Below, one piece after another: positions 3,991 through 6,811 of a stretch of 6,811 bases of DNA; positions within the stretch are counted from its first letter, which is position 1; each line of letters opens with the position of its first letter. The position numbers were made by a program, and so were the translations under genes. Source of the stretch: Alphaproteobacteria bacterium (lineage in GTDB: Bacteria > Pseudomonadota > Alphaproteobacteria > SMXP01). A model generated the notes under the pieces. It searched no databases. It saw only the letters and a list, made by a program, of their open reading frames with translations, and had not been told where the DNA came from. The stretch lies in NCBI GenBank assembly GCA_021774995.1, contig JAJFIM010000341.1, forward strand, positions 1 to 6,811, written 5' to 3'.

Positions 3991-5277
3991 TTAAAGTGCT
4001 TCGCCGCGCAGAAGGCGGGGCAGGTCTCCCACTGCGCCCTGGGCGTGGCGCATAAAAAAACGCCGCGCAGGACCCAATTGATTCACCATGCGCAATCCCA
4101 AATCACGGGCCATGCGCAATGGACCCCAATCATTGGCGAACAGTCGGTTCAATTGATCCATCATCATAGCCAAAACAAAACTATCAAATCGGCGCCAGCG
4201 CTGATAACGCGCCAGAATATCCGCGCCGCCGATATCAAGACCCAGCCGCCGCGCATCCACCAACACCTCTCCCAATGCCGCTACGTCACGCAAGCCAAGA
4301 TTCAGGCCCTGACCCGCTATGGGATGGATGGCGTGCGCCGCATCGCCCGCCAGCGCAAGACGCGGGGCCACATACTCTCGCGCCAATTGGAGCCCCAGCG
4401 GATAACACCAGCGCGGACCGACAGGCCGCACGGCGCCCAGATAAGCGCCAAAACGCTGAACGATCTGCTGAGTAAACGCCGCCTCATCAAGATCCATGAA
4501 AACGGGCGCAAGGTCGCTGCGTTCCGTCCACACCAAAGAAGAGCGCCGGCCCGCCAGAGGCAATATGGCAAAAGGTCCGCTGGGTAAAAAATATTCCTGG
4601 GCAAGCCCCTCGTGATCAAGGTCATGCTCCACAGTTGTCACGATGCCGTGCTGATTATATGTCCAGCCGACCGTTTTAATGCCCGCCGCCTTGCGCAGAC
4701 CCGAGTTCTTACCCTCGGCCGCCAAACACACTTTGGCGCTCAAGCGCGCGCCATCATCTAATATGGCCTCCACCCCTTCGGGCCGAACGTTGAGAGAACG
4801 CACGCGGACCGGCGCAATCAGAGACAGGCCTTGGACTTGCGCCTGCGCATAGAGCGCTTGGCGCAAATGACGACTTTCCACCATATACCCCAAAGGCTGA
4901 CTGTCTCGCCCTTCGCCGCTCAGTAGTTCGCGCGGATCGAAATGTAAAAAATGCGGCGCCGGGCCGCCGGCCCGAAACCGATCTTGCAGGCGGCCGTCCG
5001 ACACCAAAATATCATTGATCGGCTGGGCGTGCGGGCTGACATCTCCCCAAAGGCCCAACGCATCCAGCATCCGTTGAGACGCTGCGGCGATGGCAAAAGC
5101 ACGGCCGTCAAAGGTCGGTTCAAGCGCGGTCGCGGGAAGCGCCGCGTCCACCACGGCAACCTTCAACCCTTGTCCATGTAGAGCAAGCCCCAGAGAAAGC
5201 CCCACCAAGCCGCCGCCGGCGATGATCGCATCTAGCGGGGCGCAATGAAGGTCAGCGGGGCGCGGTGCAGAGTTCAT
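3991..5277 (-). CDS. UbiH/UbiF/COQ6-family FAD monooxygenase
   Basis: 428 residues from the ATG at 5277. The frame stays open to a GTG at 5304 (nine more residues), and neither start has a well-spaced Shine-Dalgarno. It belongs to the flavin aromatic hydroxylases that add hydroxyl groups to the ubiquinone ring. Visible motifs: Gly-Gly-Gly-Leu-Val-Gly (21-26) for the FAD dinucleotide fold; Ala-Ala-Glu-Gly-Lys-Asn-Ser-Gly-Leu-Arg near 186-195, the DG motif with Glu188 instead of Asp; and Ala-Gly-Asp-Ala-Ala-His (310-315) followed by Pro-Ile-Ala-Gly-Gln-Gly-Leu-Asn-Leu-Gly-Leu-Arg-Asp, the UbiH-family signature. Which ring position it hydroxylates (UbiH, UbiF, UbiI or UbiL type) cannot be told from motifs. 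It lies head to head with glnK. It probably associates with the inner face of the membrane, as the family does. Confidence 0.92.
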   Translation of the reverse strand: MNSAPRPADLHCAPLDAIIAGGGLVGLSLGLALHGQGLKVAVVDAALPATALEPTFDGRAFAIAAASQRMLDALGLWGDVSPHAQPINDILVSDGRLQDRFRAGGPAPHFLHFDPRELLSGEGRDSQPLGYMVESRHLRQALYAQAQVQGLSLIAPVRVRSLNVRPEGVEAILDDGARLSAKVCLAAEGKNSGLRKAAGIKTVGWTYNQHGIVTTVEHDLDHEGLAQEYFLPSGPFAILPLAGRRSSLVWTERSDLAPVFMDLDEAAFTQQIVQRFGAYLGAVRPVGPRWCYPLGLQLAREYVAPRLALAGDAAHAIHPIAGQGLNLGLRDVAALGEVLVDARRLGLDIGGADILARYQRWRRFDSFVLAMMMDQLNRLFANDWGPLRMARDLGLRMVNQLGPARRFFMRHAQGAVGDLPRLLRGEAL

Positions 5278-5443
5278 GGGACGCAAGGATCGGCCTTTCA
5301 CCACGCCTTGTCCAGAGAGATTCCAGCAAAATCGGTGGCCAAACCAGCCTATTCTTTGTTACGCTCTAAGCCCTTATGGGCCTTCAGCCGCCGAGGCGCT
5401 AGATTTTAAATCCCGTAGCTTGAATCCTTACGAAAGAATCCCG
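5278..5443. promoter_or_regulatory. Divergent control region, hydroxylase and glnK
   Basis: 166 bases shared by two divergent genes. Visible elements are an 11-bp palindrome GATTT-T-AAATC (5402-5412) and a short dyad GCCC-TTAT-GGGC around 5370-5380. A loose sigma-70-like pair for glnK is TTCAGC (5383-5388), 17 bases, TTAAAT (5406-5411). I find no good sigma-54 promoter and no NtrC-like dyad, which one might expect before glnK-amtB. The calls are weak. Confidence 0.3.
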
Positions 5444-5782
5444 ATGAAACTCATCATTGCCATAGTCAAACCTTTTAAGCTTGACGAAGTGCGCGAAGCC
5501 CTCACTTCTCTTGGGGTAGAGGGAATGACCGTCTCAGAGGTCAAGGGATATGGCCGGCAAAAGGGCCACACCGAAATTTATCGCGGCGCGGAATACGCCG
5601 TGCATTTTCTTCCCAAAATAAAAGTTGAAATCGGCGTTGACGATGCTCTTGTCGAGCGCGTGATTGAAACGCTGTGCGCTGTCGCCAAAACGGGGCAAAT
5701 TGGCGATGGCAAAGTGTTCGTTCTCCCCATAGAGCAGGCGGTGCGGATACGGACGGGAGAAACCGATGCGGCGGCCTTGTAA
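5444..5782 (+). CDS. glnK: PII signal transduction protein GlnK
   Basis: 112 residues, the exact family length. PII trimers sense ATP/ADP and 2-oxoglutarate and are uridylylated by GlnD when nitrogen is short. The pairing with amtB makes this the GlnK type, which plugs the ammonium channel when nitrogen is plentiful. The T loop (37-55) carries Gln39 and the uridylylation site Tyr51 in Tyr-Arg-Gly-Ala-Glu-Tyr (46-51). The B loop is Thr83-Gly-Gln-Ile-Gly-Asp-Gly-Lys90, and Lys58, Arg101 and Arg103 are the expected nucleotide-site residues. The start at 5444 is set by the universal Met-Lys N terminus, with GAAAG (5432-5436) upstream; the frame stays open to 5276, but that stretch is antisense to the hydroxylase start and not credible. 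It is followed after 69 bases by amtB, presumably in one transcript. I see nothing degenerate; it should be a working PII. Confidence 0.96.
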   Translation: MKLIIAIVKPFKLDEVREALTSLGVEGMTVSEVKGYGRQKGHTEIYRGAEYAVHFLPKIKVEIGVDDALVERVIETLCAVAKTGQIGDGKVFVLPIEQAVRIRTGETDAAAL

Positions 5783-5851
5783 CCGCACTGATCCGATTTT
5801 AACCTCAGGCGCCTCCGGCTCAAAAGACACCTAACAAGGAAATCAAAACCC

Positions 5852-6811
5852 ATGAACGCCTTTGAAACCGGCGCCGATGTATTTTTCGTTCTTATGGGCG
5901 CCATTTTAGTATTCGCCATGCATGGAGGGTTCGCTTTTCTAGAAGTGGGCACCGTGCAACACAAAAATCAAGTCAATGCTCTCGTAAAAATTATTGTTGA
6001 TTTTGCCGTTTCCACCATCTGCTATTTCTTCATCGGTTACACGCTCGCCTATGGCGTGACCTTTTTAAGCAACGCGGCCATTCTGACAGGTCAAGTGCCC
6101 TCAGGCGGCGCGGCGTTTGCCGGCGGCGGATATGATCTTGTTAAGTTTTTCTTTTTAGCCACATTCGCCGCCGCCATTCCGGCGATTATTTCTGGCGGGA
6201 TTGCTGAACGCGCCCGGTTCTGGCCGCATGTCGCCGCCGCCGCTATCATTGTCGCGCTGGTTTACCCAACTTTCGAAGGCATGGTGTGGGGCGAGCGCCT
6301 GGGATATCAAGCTTGGATGACTGACGTTTTTGGCGTTCCTTTTCACGATTTTGCAGGATCGGTTGTGGTCCACGCCATGGGAGGCTGGTTGGCTTTGGGC
6401 GCCGTGCTGATCTTGGGGGCGCGTGCGGGGCGTTATAGCAGCGAGGGCAGGGTGGTCGGCATTCCCCCTTCCAGCATTCCCTGGCTGGCTTTAGGAACAT
6501 GGATCCTGTGCGTCGGCTGGTTCGGATTTAATGTCATGAGCGCGCAATCCTTGGAAGGCGTGACCGGATTGGTGGCGATCAACTCCCTTCTGGCCATGGT
6601 CGGCGGCATCGTCGCGGCGCTCATCACCGGCAAGAATGACCCGGGCTTTGTTCATAACGGGGCATTGGCGGGACTTGTGGCCATTTGCGCCGGATCGGAC
6701 ATTGTGCATCCCATCGGCGCGCTTCTCATCGGCGCCGTGGCGGGAAGTTTGTTTGTCGTCATGTTCCAAATCATGCAAAACCGTTGGAAAATTGATGACG
6801 TTCTTGGCGTA
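5852..6811 (+). CDS. amtB: Ammonium channel Amt/AmtB, 3' end beyond window
   Basis: 320 codons are present and open to the last base. It conducts ammonia/ammonium across the inner membrane and is gated by GlnK encoded just upstream. Start ATG at 5852, with AAGGA (5836-5840) eleven bases before it, a rather long spacing; no signal peptide, TM1 begins near residue 10. Asp166-Phe-Ala-Gly-Ser-Val-Val-Val-His174 gives the recruitment aspartate and first pore histidine (E. coli D160 and H168). Gly-Trp-Phe-Gly-Phe-Asn-x-x-Ser (222-230) matches the F215/S219 segment, and Trp146 fits W148. The second pore histidine would lie just past the window, after Asp-Asp-Val-Leu-Gly-Val. TM1 is unusual: it reads His-Gly-Gly-Phe-Ala-Phe-Leu-Glu-Val-Gly (24-33) where common Amts have Pro-Gly and Phe-Tyr-Gly-Gly. 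About eight extra residues sit between Trp146 and Asp166. Clearly Amt family, but a divergent branch. Confidence 0.93.
   Translation, partial: MNAFETGADVFFVLMGAILVFAMHGGFAFLEVGTVQHKNQVNALVKIIVDFAVSTICYFFIGYTLAYGVTFLSNAAILTGQVPSGGAAFAGGGYDLVKFFFLATFAAAIPAIISGGIAERARFWPHVAAAAIIVALVYPTFEGMVWGERLGYQAWMTDVFGVPFHDFAGSVVVHAMGGWLALGAVLILGARAGRYSSEGRVVGIPPSSIPWLALGTWILCVGWFGFNVMSAQSLEGVTGLVAINSLLAMVGGIVAALITGKNDPGFVHNGALAGLVAICAGSDIVHPIGALLIGAVAGSLFVVMFQIMQNRWKIDDVLGV

Noticed and set aside
4045..4587. 180-codon open frame on the plus strand
   Set aside because: Antisense shadow of the hydroxylase gene; low-complexity Arg, Gln and His composition typical of such shadows.
5377..5391. GG-N10-GC spacing resembling a sigma-54 promoter before glnK
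   Set aside because: Only the two doublets and a flanking T and C fit; the conserved CA of the -24 block and TT of the -12 block are missing.
5276..5443. 56-codon in-frame extension upstream of glnK
   Set aside because: PII proteins begin Met-Lys at the 5444 start; the extension overlaps the divergent hydroxylase start region and matches no PII variant.
6155..6778. Minus-strand frames of 66-95 codons at the right end
   Set aside because: All are antisense to amtB, whose reading frame is continuous and carries family motifs.

Overview
The window looks like a piece of an alphaproteobacterial chromosome of moderate GC. It holds conserved housekeeping genes and no sign of phage, transposon, CRISPR or plasmid functions. 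The run CnoX-like thioredoxin, LON-domain protein, Trm112-like protein, UbiH-type hydroxylase, glnK and amtB is, from memory, an arrangement typical of Hyphomicrobiales (Rhizobiales) and relatives. The one-cysteine Trm112 form and the two small two-helix membrane proteins also fit alphaproteobacteria. No species can be named from this sequence.

Left part (1-1100): the 3' end of lepA (+) faces two small genes on the minus strand. These encode two-transmembrane proteins that look like diverged copies of each other. A hairpin-plus-T-run terminator lies between them, and a 12-codon leader ORF lies directly in front of the upstream one.

Middle (1100-2080): a non-coding region with tRNA-Ser(GGA) on + and tRNA-Gly(GCC) on -, arranged tail to tail. 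Between them are 357 bases without a credible protein gene. That stretch carries a boxA-like antitermination motif (11 of 12 matches to the E. coli rrn boxA) just after a small hairpin, then a strong GC-rich stem-loop. No rRNA gene follows. This is the part of the window least explained by known features.

Right part (2080-6811): a + strand three-gene cluster encodes a thioredoxin/TPR co-chaperone, a LON substrate-binding-domain protein and a Trm112 family protein, consistent with a protein-quality or translation-support operon. It converges, with an 18-base gap, on a minus-strand ubiquinone-pathway FAD monooxygenase. A 166-base divergent region then leads into glnK and amtB, the PII signal protein and its ammonium channel. 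amtB runs off the window end after 320 codons. Most of this is well-known biology; the surprises are in the intergenic RNA-like elements and in the unusual first helix of the Amt protein.
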